DNA of 64,000 nucleotides from Buxus sempervirens. Taxonomy: Eukaryota; Streptophyta; Magnoliopsida; Buxales; Buxaceae. The notes beneath the pieces are model-generated. The model was given only the letters and a program-made list of their open reading frames with translations. It had not been told where the DNA came from and ran no database searches. The position numbers and the translations under genes are program-made. Numbering within the stretch: the first letter of the stretch is position 1; each line of letters begins with the position of its first letter. This document shows positions 33,930 through 44,755 of this stretch, in pieces. The stretch lies in assembly GCA_947561395.2 (NCBI GenBank), contig OX387186.1, positions 48,255,220-48,319,219 of the forward strand, written 5' to 3'.

Positions 33930-35832
33930 TGTAGACACCCCAAATTGCACTGCATAAAAGGATGAATAATTGGCCAAAATCATTAAAAAAAACAAGTTTT
34001 CTTTTGTATCCGAAGTAAAAGTTCAGATAAGAGCTTTTTTCTGTGTATCTGACAATAATTGTCGGATACAAATTATTTTGTTTGTATCTGATAGCTAATG
34101 TCGGATACAAAGGTTTTTGTTTGTATCCGACCTAAGTTGTCGGATACTAATGTTTTGCTGCAAACTTTGAAAATTCCGAGAGTTTTCACTTTTTTACTGT
34201 TTTACCTTTGTTTAAGAAGTGGAAATTCCGAACTTGGCCTTAGGGTTAAGTAGGAGGATTCTAGACAAATCCTTGTGCCTACCATTAGGGCTCCCCTTTG
34301 CCCTAGCCTTTGCCTATAAATAAGAGGCCTCTCCTCAAGCAAATGGCCAGAAGTTGGAGATTGAAGAGCTCCAAGTGAAGAAGGGAACCTCTTCCTCGTT
34401 GCTCCTGGAAACCCAGGTAAGCCCTAAGCCTTCTTTTACTTTTCTGTTCTTAAATTCTAGAGTTAGTTCCTCCTTCTTCCTTTCTTTAGAGTAATGGCCT
34501 GAGTGTGTTTGGAACCCCGTTCCTCAAGACTATCTCTAGTTGTAAAACATGAAGAGAAAGCTAGGGGAAACGAGAATGGGAATGAAACCCTAGTCATAGA
34601 ACCCCCATTTGATTGATATACTTTGAATACTATATGTTGTGATGTGTTGATTAATCTTATGAGTTTGATATTATTTTTTGGAGAGAATACCTAGATCTAT
34701 GCTCTTTATAGCTTTGGATCTCCATTCCCTCTGGAAAAAAGATGATTTTTACACATGCACACATCTCACTCGTTTTGATGAGATATAGGCTTGTATTTTG
34801 GATCTATCGTATTCATTATGATAGATCTGAAATAAATGGCCTTAGATCAATTTTTTTGTGATCCTTGAATGGATTTCAAATGATCCTACCTTTGAGAGGG
34901 GGCTTTCATAGCCTAATCTCTCAAGTTGGGATTTTCGTTTCAATGCGGGTACGTTCGATTCATATTCTTCAATCCATAAGATTTATGAATCGGATCCTTA
35001 CCCTAGATTTTTTTTGAAAGTTTTCTAACTGTTTTAATGGATTTCAAGTAATCTTACCTTTGAGAGGAGGCTTTCATAGTCCAATCTCTCAAGTTGGGAT
35101 TTTTGTCTCAATATGGGCATATTCCATTCATTCTCTTAATCAATGAGATTTATGAATCGATTCCTTGCCCTAAATCTTTCTTGGACATTTTTTAATGGTT
35201 TTCAAAAGAATACAAGCAAGTTCATGATTTTAATCAGATTTAATTGGAAATTTCTTGAGTCTTCTACTTAACATGATCTTTCAAATGGCTTTGGTTTAAT
35301 TCAATTTAAATTTGATTTGAATGAGTTATGGTTGAATGAGATTTTCAAGTTCAAATGGCTCCATCTTCTACCGAATTTTCCAAGTTTGTTTTAACTTGTT
35401 TGTATTCAAGTTTTACTTTGATTTTCACTACGTGATGATGTCCTAGAAGTGATACATCCATAGAAAGGGTCCAGAATTCATTGGACTACTCACGTGGATG
35501 AATCATACATATGTTTGATTCTTTTTTAAGCCCTTTTGATTGTTGTAATTAGCAAGCATTTGTTAAACATGAACTATACTTGGCAACCACCTTGTGTGGA
35601 TGAATAGGGGTGCCTAACACCTTCCCATATTCATAATCTAATCCCCTTACCCATCTCTGGTTTCTTTTTTATTTTTTTATTTTAAAGTATTGATATTTTA
35701 CTTTAATTTTGCTTTGTATTTTATTGTTTTGGTGTCCATTCACACCTAAAAGGAATGGTGGCGACTCCTCCTTTTTCTTGAATCCCGTGTGATGATTTAG
35801 GAAGTCATTGAATTGATTTTCCATGTCTCACA
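33930..35832 (+). mobile_element. Solo LTR C2, Tat-like, nested in C1
   Basis: 1903 bp, TGTAGACACCCCAAATTGCA to CCATGTCTCACA, flanked by GGTAT at 33925-33929 and 35833-35837. Removing it restores colinearity of C1 with LTR D. TATA word TATAAATAAG at 34315-34324, with an array of GTATCCGAC/GTCGGATAC hairpins upstream (34000-34147). Confidence 0.93.
34000..34147. repeat. U3 hairpin array of LTR C2
   Basis: Hairpins GTATCTGAC/GTCGGATAC (34045-34069, one wobble), GTATCTGA/TCGGATAC (about 34084-34108) and GTATCCGAC/GTCGGATAC (about 34124-34147, perfect 9 bp), plus a decayed unit before them. Confidence 0.9.
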
Positions 35833-36145
35833 GGTATATCCCTAAGAAGGATCCATAATTAATTGGATCATTCATATGGAAAAAGCCATACATTTTTTAT
35901 GCTTTTTTTTTTACTTTTGATTTGATTTTTAGCAAGCCTTTTTAAAACATGAGCAATACTTGGCAACCACCTTGTGTGGATGAATAGAGGTGCCTAACAC
36001 CTTCCCCTGTTCATAACCTAGTCTCCTTACCCATCTCTGGTTTATTTTTTTAATTAGAGTAATTTTTACTCTAATTATGTTTTTTTATTATTTGCTTTAT
36101 TTTATTATTATTGGTGTCCATTCACACCTAAACAGAATGGTGGCG

Positions 36146-36699
36146 ACTCTATGATTTTTATGAAGCCCCTATAGTGTCGAAGCTTGCATGTCGGATTCTC
36201 GCTCAAACTACATCCTTGTTTGCTTGCGAGCGTAACTGGAGCACCTTTGCGTTGATTCATATAAAGCAAAGGACCCAACTCGCCTATCAGAAGCTGCAAA
36301 AGCTCATGTTTTGTCACTACAACATGAGATTACGAGCGAAGCAGCTGGAGATCGAGACACATAGTACATATGCTGACGATCCCTTGGACATCCTATGCAG
36401 CACCCAGATTGATGAGGACAACCCATTCTGGTGAGGACTTCGGAGTTAGAAGAGCCTGATGGTGGGCCAAATTCAGTCGTTGCTTGTGCCGCAGCAGAGA
36501 TGGGGATTGATGTTGATGCTGTTATGGAGGAGGAGAGAGGATTTCCTTCCGTTGACTCTTTCGATAGAGATACCAGAGTAGTGCCCCCTTTAGTTTTTAT
36601 AGCAGCAGCGATAGCCTTAGTCCCAGTTCAGTGAGTTGAGCATAAAGAGTCAGAGCCTGAGGACGACCATGATGGAGACAGCAATAGTGAGGGTGGTTG
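36146..36699 (+). pseudogene. hAT#1 transposase, dimerisation domain
   Basis: Reads WWRLYDFYEAPIVSKLACRI then LAQTTSLFACERNWSTFALI and FCHYNMRLRAKQ. This is the conserved hAT C-terminal dimerisation domain (hATC), including the W-W...RIL and ACERNWS motifs. An acidic tail (DDPLDILC, EDDHDGD) follows, with a frameshift and stops around 36432-36630. Cut at 36699 by LTR E. Confidence 0.9.
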
Positions 36700-39600
36700 A
36701 TAAGTGCATATTTTTATATATTTATTAGTCTTGAATTTAGTCTTTTGGAATTGTTTAGGCCTTGTTATGTTAATTTATACTTGTTTTTGTAGTTACGGCA
36801 TTTTTGGAAGGGTTAGAGTAAATTGTGGTTATAATTGGAAAAAAACTCAAGCTTTTTAGTATTTTGACCTTCTGGACTTCCTGTAGGATTTTGATCATAT
36901 TAGAGTTTCAGAATGTGAAAGTGGTCTTCAGATCTTTTGTAGAGGACGTCCTGGGCTTTCTAGAATGGTATGGTTTGTAAAAATCTGAGTTCATTTGAGT
37001 TTCCAAATGTTGCTTCAAAATCAAATAAGGGAAGATAATTCGAATCCTGGTCGGACTGGGATTTCTGTTCACGCACTAAAGCTTTAAAAGCCCATAACTT
37101 GAGCTTCTAATGTCCAAATTTAGTGATTCAAAAGCCTAAATTCATCTACACATCCAGGGCTACAATTTCTATGAAGGCATCGACGTCTAGGAGTGAAGAA
37201 TTCCTATCCAAAAATTTTCCTCAATTTCCAAATGTCTGAGTTGGAGTTGGATTTGAGTTTTTGATTGAAGACTTATCTAGAAGCCTATTTTAATTGTTTG
37301 GTTGGGTCCCACAAGATGAGGATTTACATTAGAAGAGACCGTGAGTTGCTGGACAGGTCTGGGGGATTTGATTTGAAGAAGTAATTCCATTTTGATAGGA
37401 TTAAAAAAATCGTTAGTTTCTAAAAAATCAGGAAAAGGTGAATTTTGAAAGAAACTAAGGGCAGCTTTTGGAGGGGGGGAGAAAAAACGAGAGGTCAGGG
37501 GGGATTTTCTGGGCGTGGAAGAGAAGATAGAAAGAGGGAGAAGAAGAAACAAGACTGGTTATATTTTCTTCTCTTGAAGAGGCAAGGCTAAATTTCTCAT
37601 TCGGTTCAAGAGAGCATACTTCGAAGGATCAGCCATGAGACCTTTGTTTTGATTTTTTTATATACTGATTATGTTTGCTATCTTTTGTTCTTCTTTGTTG
37701 ATTGAAAGAAATTCTTGTTCTTAGTTGCATAGGAGGTCCTCTCTGTGATTAAGATTAGTGAATGAAAGCCAGATTAAACTTTCTAATACGTACATGTTAT
37801 GAAATTTGATCATAAGTGGCAATTAGGGTTATTAATTTCTAATATTGATATCATATTAATCCTAAGAAGAATAAAGGCAGATTAAACCAACCGAGCTTGT
37901 GAGTTGATTATCTGTTTCGGTCATTCTCTAGTTCGTTAATGCTATTATTGAATTACACGTAGAGAGCTTGTTCTAGGTGGTTCAATAATAAGGATTCAAA
38001 TATCATGCTTATTGTATTTGATGATCAAGGAGAACAGGATTAATCTATACTTTAGATTAACTTAGACTGAATGACAATTATTGATTGGTGTACTTTTAAG
38101 TGTTGTCGATGATCGGCTGGTAATTCGAAGGTTATGTTTGCTCTTGACCGGATTCTTTCTCACTGATTACTTTTTTAGATTTTATTTATTTCTTTTTGTC
38201 TTTTTGGCTTGAGTTAACTAATCTGAAAATTTCCCTCTTCTCTAAATCTATTTGACTATAATCTTGTGACGAGTTAATTGACACTAGTCTCTATGGGATC
38301 GACCTCATTTTTCACTAGCTATTTAGTTGTAAAAAGAGTAATTTATTTTGTTGCGTTTGTAGACACCACAAATTGCACTACAAAATGAGAAAATAATTGA
38401 AAACATGTAATTGGGATTTGAAACAGGTCAAAAAAAACATAAAATTTCATCATATAGGTAGTGACCGTATTGTATCTGCGGGCTGGTCATGCTCGAAATT
38501 GGCATACGGGCATGCCGCGCCCGTGTTGAGAATGCGGGCATCACTCGCCCGCAATGTATATACGGGCACGGCATTTTTGTGTGAATTTTATCTTTGCTCG
38601 ATTTCTGAGCCTTATCTGCATCCAAATATATCTCTGGGATATGCGAATTATCTTATTTATCCGTCCGAATTATCTTATTTGGCCATGGATTGGCATTATC
38701 CCTATTTTCAATTCAATCTTGAGGATTTTGGTATATCCCTCTGGACCAACCATGCCCCTGGGTTTGCATATAAATAGAGGGCAGATTCTCAAGCAAATGG
38801 CCATTAATTTGAAGTCTGAAGAACTCAAAGTGAAGAGAGGAATCCCTGCTGCTCTGCTTGCTCAAACCAGGTAAGTCCCTTTTCCCTTTTATTTTTTTGT
38901 TTTCAATTCTAGAAATATTCTGATCTTCTCCATTGCTGTAGAATAAGGCCTTCTTATACTTGTATTCCTAAACCTGCCTCCAAGTACTTCAAGAATCCTT
39001 TCTAGCCGTAAAACGTGAAGAGAGAGCTAGGGGAAAGGGGAACAGGTGGATCCCTAGAATAGAACCCCATAATCTGTTCTTTTCTTTTCTTTTAGAATAA
39101 GGCCTTTGATTGTGTTTGTATCCCCAAATCTGTCTCTAAGTACCTCAAGAATTCTCTCTAGCCGTAAAACGTGAAGAGAGAGCTAGGGGAAAAGAGAACA
39201 GGTGGATCCGTAGGGTAGACCCCCATGTGCTCTAATCTGTGAGATGTGGTTGCTTTTGATATCCTGCTAATGGTTTAATGATTTTGTGTTGAATCTGGAT
39301 TAATCCTATGAATTCATGATGTTTACAGTATGAAATCCTCTTGTTCTCCTAAAATTTGGATTTTTCACACCTTTGCACCTATAGCACTGTTTTCTCGATT
39401 TTTGTGATATTAGGCTAAGATCTTAGATCTATCATGATCTATATAATAGATATGGATTTAGAAACCTGAAAGTAACTTCTAGGGTTTTATGAGGTGGTTT
39501 TTGAGTCATTTTTCATTTTAAGAGAAGACCCTACGGTCTAAGTTCTCCCATTTTGATGTTCTTCATCAATGTGGGTATTTTTGGTTTTGATTTCTTGATC

Positions 39601-40177
39601 TAATGTGAAATATGGGCTATATCTATGTCCTGGACTGTTCAAGTTCAATTTTGCAATATTTTATAAAAATAATATTTTTTCTAGATTTCCAAAATTTAAC
39701 TTGAAGCCAGATTTTGAAGTTTTCACTTTAGATTTGCTTTCTTTATTTTGATTTCAGTCAATCATGAAGCCCAAATAAATGGCTCTTGTTTCATAAGGAG
39801 GATCCAGAATTAATTGGATCATTCACATGGGAAAAAGTCATACATTCTTTTATTTTTCTTTTACTTTTGTTTTGATTAGCAAGCCTTTTTTCCTTTGAAA
39901 AACATAAACAATACCTGGCAAACACTTTGTGTGGATGAATAGGGGTGCCTAACACCTTCCCCTGTTCATAACCTAATCCCCTTACCCATCTCTGGTTGTT
40001 TTTTTTAAATAGGGTTATTTTTACCCTAAATTTGCCTTTTTGTGCTTATTTGAGATCTTGGTATCCATTCACACCTAAAAAGAATGGTGGCAACTCTTTG
40101 TTTTTAACCAATCCTATGTGATGATCAGGAAGTCATTAAATTGATTTTCCATATCTCACAGCGTTCAGAATGCATCA
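36700..40177 (+). mobile_element. Solo LTR E, interrupted by LTR D
   Basis: Begins TGATAAGTGCAT and ends GAATGCATCA, flanked by GTGGT at 36695-36699 and 40178-40182. Without the nested LTR D it is about 1.67 kb (36700-38357 plus 40166-40177). Family unassigned; the TGAT...ATCA ends and the CTCTATGGGATCGACC stretch near the 3' end occur in plant LTR elements. No coding region seen. Confidence 0.88.
38358..40160 (+). mobile_element. Solo LTR D, Tat-like, nested in E
   Basis: 1803 bp, TGTAGACACCACAAATTGCA to CCATATCTCACA, flanked by GCGTT at 38353-38357 and 40161-40165. Same family as C1 and C2. TATA TATAAATAG at 38769-38777. An inverted-repeat array with GCCCG/CGGGC stems lies upstream at 38463-38575. 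An internal duplication of the AGCCGTAAAACGTGAAGAGA region occurs at about 39000 and 39160. Confidence 0.93.
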
Positions 40178-40890
40178 GTGGTGGAGGGTTTGAAGATGAC
40201 GATGATGATGGAGATAATCATCAGGGAGTTGGAGGACACTCACATGGGCCAGGGGTTAGTCCTTTCATTGGGGAGGCAGTGTACACACACGCCACCCAAA
40301 ACTTCGACCATGGAGGACGATATGCTCAAGGTGGTCAATCAGAGAGACAGGCACGTACTTTTAAGTGGTGGGGTAAGGGGAAGGAGAGGTTTGGTGCCCA
40401 AGACGAGGATGAGATGTCTCGATCTTTTATGAATATGGACATTGAGGGATCTAGAAGCACATCTTCACGTAGTTATGGGGATTAGAGTGGACAGTATGGA
40501 GGATATGCATATCCATATCCAGGGCAGTTGTAACCATCTGATAGCTATGGGTTATTTCCCTCCTATCTAGTTGTACTAGCTCCATATCCAGCTGCATACA
40601 GATATGGTTATGTCCCAGTGCCAGTGCCAATCTCAGTCCCAGACATCGCATTTCCGTATGGTTATTATCTTCCACCACCAATCGTAGCAGATGAGGAGGA
40701 TGAGGATGAGGATGAGGGTATTCTTATTATGAGGGAGTATTATGATGATTATCCTCCTGTGGGTTTTGTTGTGCATTTAGATCAAGATGTGTATGAGGAG
40801 GTGGTGCGTCATTACAGAGGTTAGTACGCAGGGCACATGTCGTGGAGGCGATATATTCATATGCTTGAGAGACGACGACGGTAACAATAG
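40178..40890 (+). pseudogene. hAT#1 transposase, C-terminal tail
   Basis: After removing LTR E the frame runs from EDDHDGDSNSEGG into GGFEDDDDDGDNHQG, then a Gly/His/Tyr-rich tail (VGGHSHGPG, SRSYGD-stop, YAYPYPGQL, PVPVPISVPDIAFPYGYYLP) and an acidic end DEEDEDEDEG. Low-complexity C-termini of this kind are usual in this plant hAT group. Several stops. A probable 3' UTR follows to about 41150. Confidence 0.8.
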
Positions 40891-42027
40891 CAGCATTTCC
40901 AGCCTTCTAAACACTCCACTTCTTATTGATCTTTGTAGTTTGTACTTTGTTTTTACTTTGCAATTTGTATGAATTCGTACTTTGTAGTATTGTCTCTTGT
41001 CTCTTGTACTTTGTATTTTGCAATTTGTCTATGTATGACTATGTCTATGAGTCTATGACTTTGTTTACACATTACACTTTGTATTGTAGTCTAATGTGCT
41101 TATAATAGTTCATGTTCATGTGCTTGTATTTGTTCATAAATTAGAGAGCTATACTTCCTTATTCTTACATATAAATTGTATAAAATCATGTGTATTATTT
41201 TTTTTCCTTATTTCTGCTGTTTTTATACATTTTGCTGATTTTTCACCGGCATGCCACAAATTTTGCCAAAAGCCATTTTTCCTCCATTTCGCCAGCATTT
41301 CGTTTCGTGCCCCTAGCGACACACCAGACAAAACCGATAGGTAAAACCTTGAATCCTATTGATAATAAGACAAACACTGGTGGTATGTACTGCTGCTAAA
41401 AGACCCAAAAATGTGCCAAAAAATTTCCCACCATTTTTGGGATCCTCACAAAATTTTTTTATCGGCGGTACACTTCTATCGCTGGTATTAAATGGGTTTA
41501 GGGGCGGTGACTGATCTACCACCGTGAATATGCTTTTTTTTCTATAATTAGAGGTGGAATTCGTTATCGCTGGTAATACTTCGCCACTAAAGCCCGTATT
41601 GGGAAATTTATTGTCCTTTATGACAATAAAGGACAAAAAACCCATTTGGTAACAATCACTATTTTTTGGGTTTTTGAAAACAGGTAGCAAGAAACCTGTT
41701 TGGTAACAATTGATAAAAAAAAACAATTCAAGTTTTCAAAATCAAAAAATATGCATTTCTATATAACCTGTAAGCCCATTGAACTAAAACAAATTTGCTA
41801 TGAAAAATAAAAAAGAAATGAAAATTCCATATAAAGGATAAATCCCATCAACTTCTTCCCTCATTACATCCTAAGCAACAATAACAATTGCATAATAAAG
41901 TAATAATTACCGCAATCTAAAAAGCTAACAATAATATTCTTGAAAGCATCATTCTTCAAAACAAAGTATCAGTGGTATAGAAAGGCATTGGTATAGCCTA
42001 AGAACCTATAATCTCTAAGAAAAAAAG
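40891..42027. other. Non-genic, possible hAT#1 3' end
   Basis: TTTGTA/CTATG-rich sequence to about 41130, then a stretch with GCCAGCATTTCG and GCCCCTAGCGAC (41290-41325) resembling words near 13440-13470. This may mark the terminal part of hAT#1. 41600-41720 has two near-repeats of CC(C/T)(A/G)TTTGGTAACAAT, probably a MITE remnant. No gene. Confidence 0.45.
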
Positions 42028-42189
42028 TCAACACAGGGAAGCCAACCAAATAGCCTTCCCTTTTGCAGACATCTCCATAAAAACCTCCCTCCAACATTGG
42101 GATTGAAATTTCTCAATTGCCTTAATGTAGGCTTCTGGTGTCCCTCCTTTCATCTTTTCAAGGCACTTGATACATTCAGCAATTGATAC
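42028..42189 (-). pseudogene. Short fragment, possibly Myb/SANT-like protein C-terminus
   Basis: Minus-strand frame between two stops reads VSIAECIKCLEKMKGGTP then EAYIKAIEKF and REVFMEMSAKGKAIWLASLC. The pattern ECI..L..M.G...EAYI.AI..F....REVF..M....K..WL resembles the C-terminal part of plant Myb/SANT-like proteins related to PIF/Harbinger elements. This is recognition by eye only; no other part of such a gene is seen. Confidence 0.4.
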
Positions 42190-42439
42190 TTAGGCGCCGA
42201 TGGATTCAATGCATCACACGAGCTGTCCGCTAGTGATAATTATATGAAAAGAAAAATTAAGAAATTTAGGCTATATTTGGCATTGCTTTTTGGCTTTTTG
42301 CTTACTTAAACAAAACCATGCTTTTTGCATCAATAAGCACCTTGTTAATAATTGATTTTACTTTTTAAGACTGAGCAAATAGCAAAAGCAACGTAGTTGC
42401 ATTTTTTAATAAGCATGTTTCGGAAATGTCCAAGTAAAT

Positions 42440-42645
42440 TAGCTTTTAATTATACTTTTTAAAAATAATTAAAACTCAGTCACAATGTAGTTGCTTTATC
42501 AAAGAGCATTCTTTGAAGAATCGTTTGCGCTAGTAAAGTGTCACAAAAATGTAATGATTTTGGTAAAGGTTTATTAGAACTTAAAACTCAAAACATTGAT
42601 GACTGACTTTTAATTATTTTCAAAAAGTAATTTTCCCTACTCGTT
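42440..42645. mobile_element. Small fold-back MITE
   Basis: Left arm (TTTTAATTATACTTTTTAAA, AATAATTAAAACTCAGTC) and the complement of the right arm (GGGAAAATTACTTTTTGAAA, AATAATTAAAAGTCAGTC) match. Same general family as 12261-12712 and 1686-2152 but much shorter. Ends approximate. Confidence 0.6.
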
Positions 42646-42685
42646 TCTTCTTCTTCCTCCCGAAACCGGACTCGCATCCGCTGCA

Positions 42686-42786
42686 GCAGAGGTTGCATAC
42701 AGCCTCTCACATGCAGAGGGTGGGTCCCACCATTCATTTAGGGGGGGGCCCACAGCCTTCATGTGAGAGGCTGTATGCAGCTTCCG
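42686..42786. repeat. Inverted repeat hairpin
   Basis: A perfect 19-bp core, GCATACAGCCTCTCACATG (42695-42713) and its complement (42760-42778), is extended imperfectly on both sides to about 48 bp per arm, with a short A/T loop around 42731-42742. The flanks look like an ordinary C/T-rich gene leader. It could be a small fold-back element or a hairpin RNA source. Confidence 0.85.
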
Positions 42787-42799
42787 CTACGATGCCCAT

Positions 42800-43562
42800 C
42801 CCCCGAAACCCAGGCCCTAACATGGAAGCCCTAGCAGACCCATCCTGTTCGACTTCTTCATCAGAGCAACCTTCATTGGCCTGTTCACTGGAAACCCCTA
42901 TTCTTCATCAGAAACATCTACAGTTGCACATCCCTAAGCCCTAAGTTTGGATTTGAGATTTTGAGGTTCATCTCTGGTTTTCATCTATTTGTATTTTCTT
43001 GTTTCTTTCCACAGAAATGGTGATTGTTAAGAGGGGAAAAAAAAAAAGGAACACGAAGAAGGATCCGGAGCATGACCACTCGCCACCCAAACTATGGCCC
43101 TCCAATACGCAAACATGACTACATCCTTGATCGAAGAGGCATGACTCGATGAACGTTTTGCTTCACACTATGTGAAGATATTGTTTATATCTTCCCTCTG
43201 CAACTTTCCACTCCATCTCTTTTACCACATCACAAATGAAGAGCATATATAATGCCCTTTGATCGTGCTTCTTCCCTTTCACCAGGATGCCTCGACGTGT
43301 TTGAGCGAAGGAGTTTTGTGCAGAAGAGAGACGACAGGTAAAAGTATCGAGGAGAAAAGAAATAGGATATTACAAAAATGCCATCAAAACAAAACACGAT
43401 TTGTCGTTTTTAAAAACCAAAAATTTCGGTTTTTAAAAGCAGGGTTGTTTTTCAATCGTTTTTTTTGAAAAACGATTTGAAACCTCTCACTACTAAACAA
43501 GTTTTCGTTTTTTTGTTTTTAAAACCGAAAAACAATGTTCAAACACGTTACCAAACACCCTC
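42800..43562. other. Unassigned sequence ending in a MITE-like segment
   Basis: 42800-42945 is open and codon-like but matches no family I recognise; a splice-acceptor-like TTTCCACAG/AAATGG lies at about 43008-43016. 43345-43562 contains AAACGATTTG-type inverted words and ends CGTTACCAAACACCCTC, a common plant MITE terminus; its partner end was not found. Confidence 0.45.
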
Positions 43563-44616
43563 TTAAACAATTGCCACATTAGAAAGTCTTGAGAATAAAG
43601 CACTCCTTAAATTATGGTGTACTCTAATTTAATTAGTAGTCCAAATTCTGTTTAATTCTTATTAATTTTGATAAAACATTTTGTGAAAAAAGAAAATTCA
43701 GATTTATTCAACATGAAAATAAATTTCAGTTTCATCTGAATCTTGTAATCACCATGTAGCCGGCACTTGAAGCATAAACATGGCATTGGCTCAATACATA
43801 AATCTCACTGCATATTGTATTAAATTCTTCCAAGACAGTAAAGAAAAGATAGAAAATAATGAAATGTATTGTGCGCACCTAAATCTAGATCACACACGGG
43901 GCGCACGTGAGATAGTACGTGCCTCGAGACTTTCGGAGTCACCACTGCCTAAGAAATGCAGGCAGACACGGGAATTGCCTATCCGGGTCTAAGTCTGGTC
44001 TGCGGCTTATTAGAGATCTAGCTAAGTCCTCGGTTACATCTGGGGAAGTCCGAAGACACCCTGGCCCACTCCATCGGTCTGAAGGTTCCCTTGAGTCTCT
44101 TTGGTTTTTGAGTCAAATTCACCCTTTCTAGACCAGCATACTTCCTTTTGGGTCTGATGGGGTCCTCTGAAGATGTGGGCCCCTTTTTATTTCATTTTTT
44201 TTTATCTTCTTACTTTAATCATATGGGTCGGATACGGGCCCCGTTGGAAGGTCTGTTGGATGCCAAGATTAGGCTTGGGCTAGAGGCCCAGTAAGGCTAT
44301 TGGGTAACCCTTTTTTGGTTTGGGTTGTTTATGGAATCATTTAAGTCTTTTAAAGGCTTAATGGGCTTGGATATGGCCCAATAGCAATTAAGCACATGGC
44401 TATGGGCTCGTTTGTTGGAAACGGGCTTGGTTTGGGCCGGTCAGAGTGTGGGTCCCATAGGTGGGCCCAGGAGGCTTAGGTGGGCCCATACAGGTCCACG
44501 GTCCACAAATGGGCTTGGAATAGCCCAAACTGCTAAAATTGGTCGTGTCAGGGCAGTTCAGATCGGATCAAGTCCAACCGGGTCAAAAATCTCATTTTTA
44601 AGTTATTTTTAAATTT

Positions 44617-44755
44617 GACCGCATTTACTATGCGGTTCCGTCTGAACCGCAGATGTAATGCGGTTCCGTCTGAACTGCAAATGTAATGCGGTTCAAACCG
44701 GACCGCATATCAAATGCGGTCACGGCTTAACCGCACTGCAAGTGCGGTTTACGTT
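44617..44755. repeat. Hairpin array, GACCGCAT-type stems (A)
   Basis: Units GACCGCAT..ATGCGGTT, AACCGCA..TGCGGTT, AACTGCA..TGCGGTT, GACCGCAT..ATGCGGTC and AACCGCAC..GTGCGGTT, each with a 5-6-nt loop, in tandem. Confidence 0.9.

Larger units (their letters stand above)
31914..36149 (+). mobile_element. LTR C1, Tat-like, 3'-truncated and interrupted
   Basis: Begins TGTAGACACCCCAAAATTGC at 31914 and is colinear with LTR D (38358-40160). It is interrupted by LTR C2 (33930-35832, with GGTAT duplications). After C2 it continues to TTCACACCTAAACAGAATGG near 36140 and then stops about 80 bp before the family's usual CTCACA terminus. The left flank GCAGG has no partner on the right. Its right junction lies in sequence shared with the transposase (see findings). 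TATA box TATAAATAG at 32779-32787. Confidence 0.85.
13336..41000 (+). mobile_element. Composite: hAT transposon (hAT#1) split by six retroelements
   Basis: Pieces of one hAT transposase lie in the right order and strand at 14624-15567, 19002-19424, 31589-31913, 36146-36699 and 40178-40890, separated only by LTR elements. Joining across the target duplications restores homology. A 5' untranslated exon and intron appear to precede it (splice-like AAG/GTAAAT near 13688 and TTGACAG/GT near 14621). The element's termini were not identified; both flanking regions (13336-13520 and 41230-41345) share CGAAA/GCTGG-type words. Outer limits are therefore approximate. Confidence 0.8.

Noticed and set aside
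40141..40485. Independent 114-codon gene
   Set aside because: Its first codons are the tail of LTR D/E; the rest is the C-terminal tail of the hAT#1 transposase.
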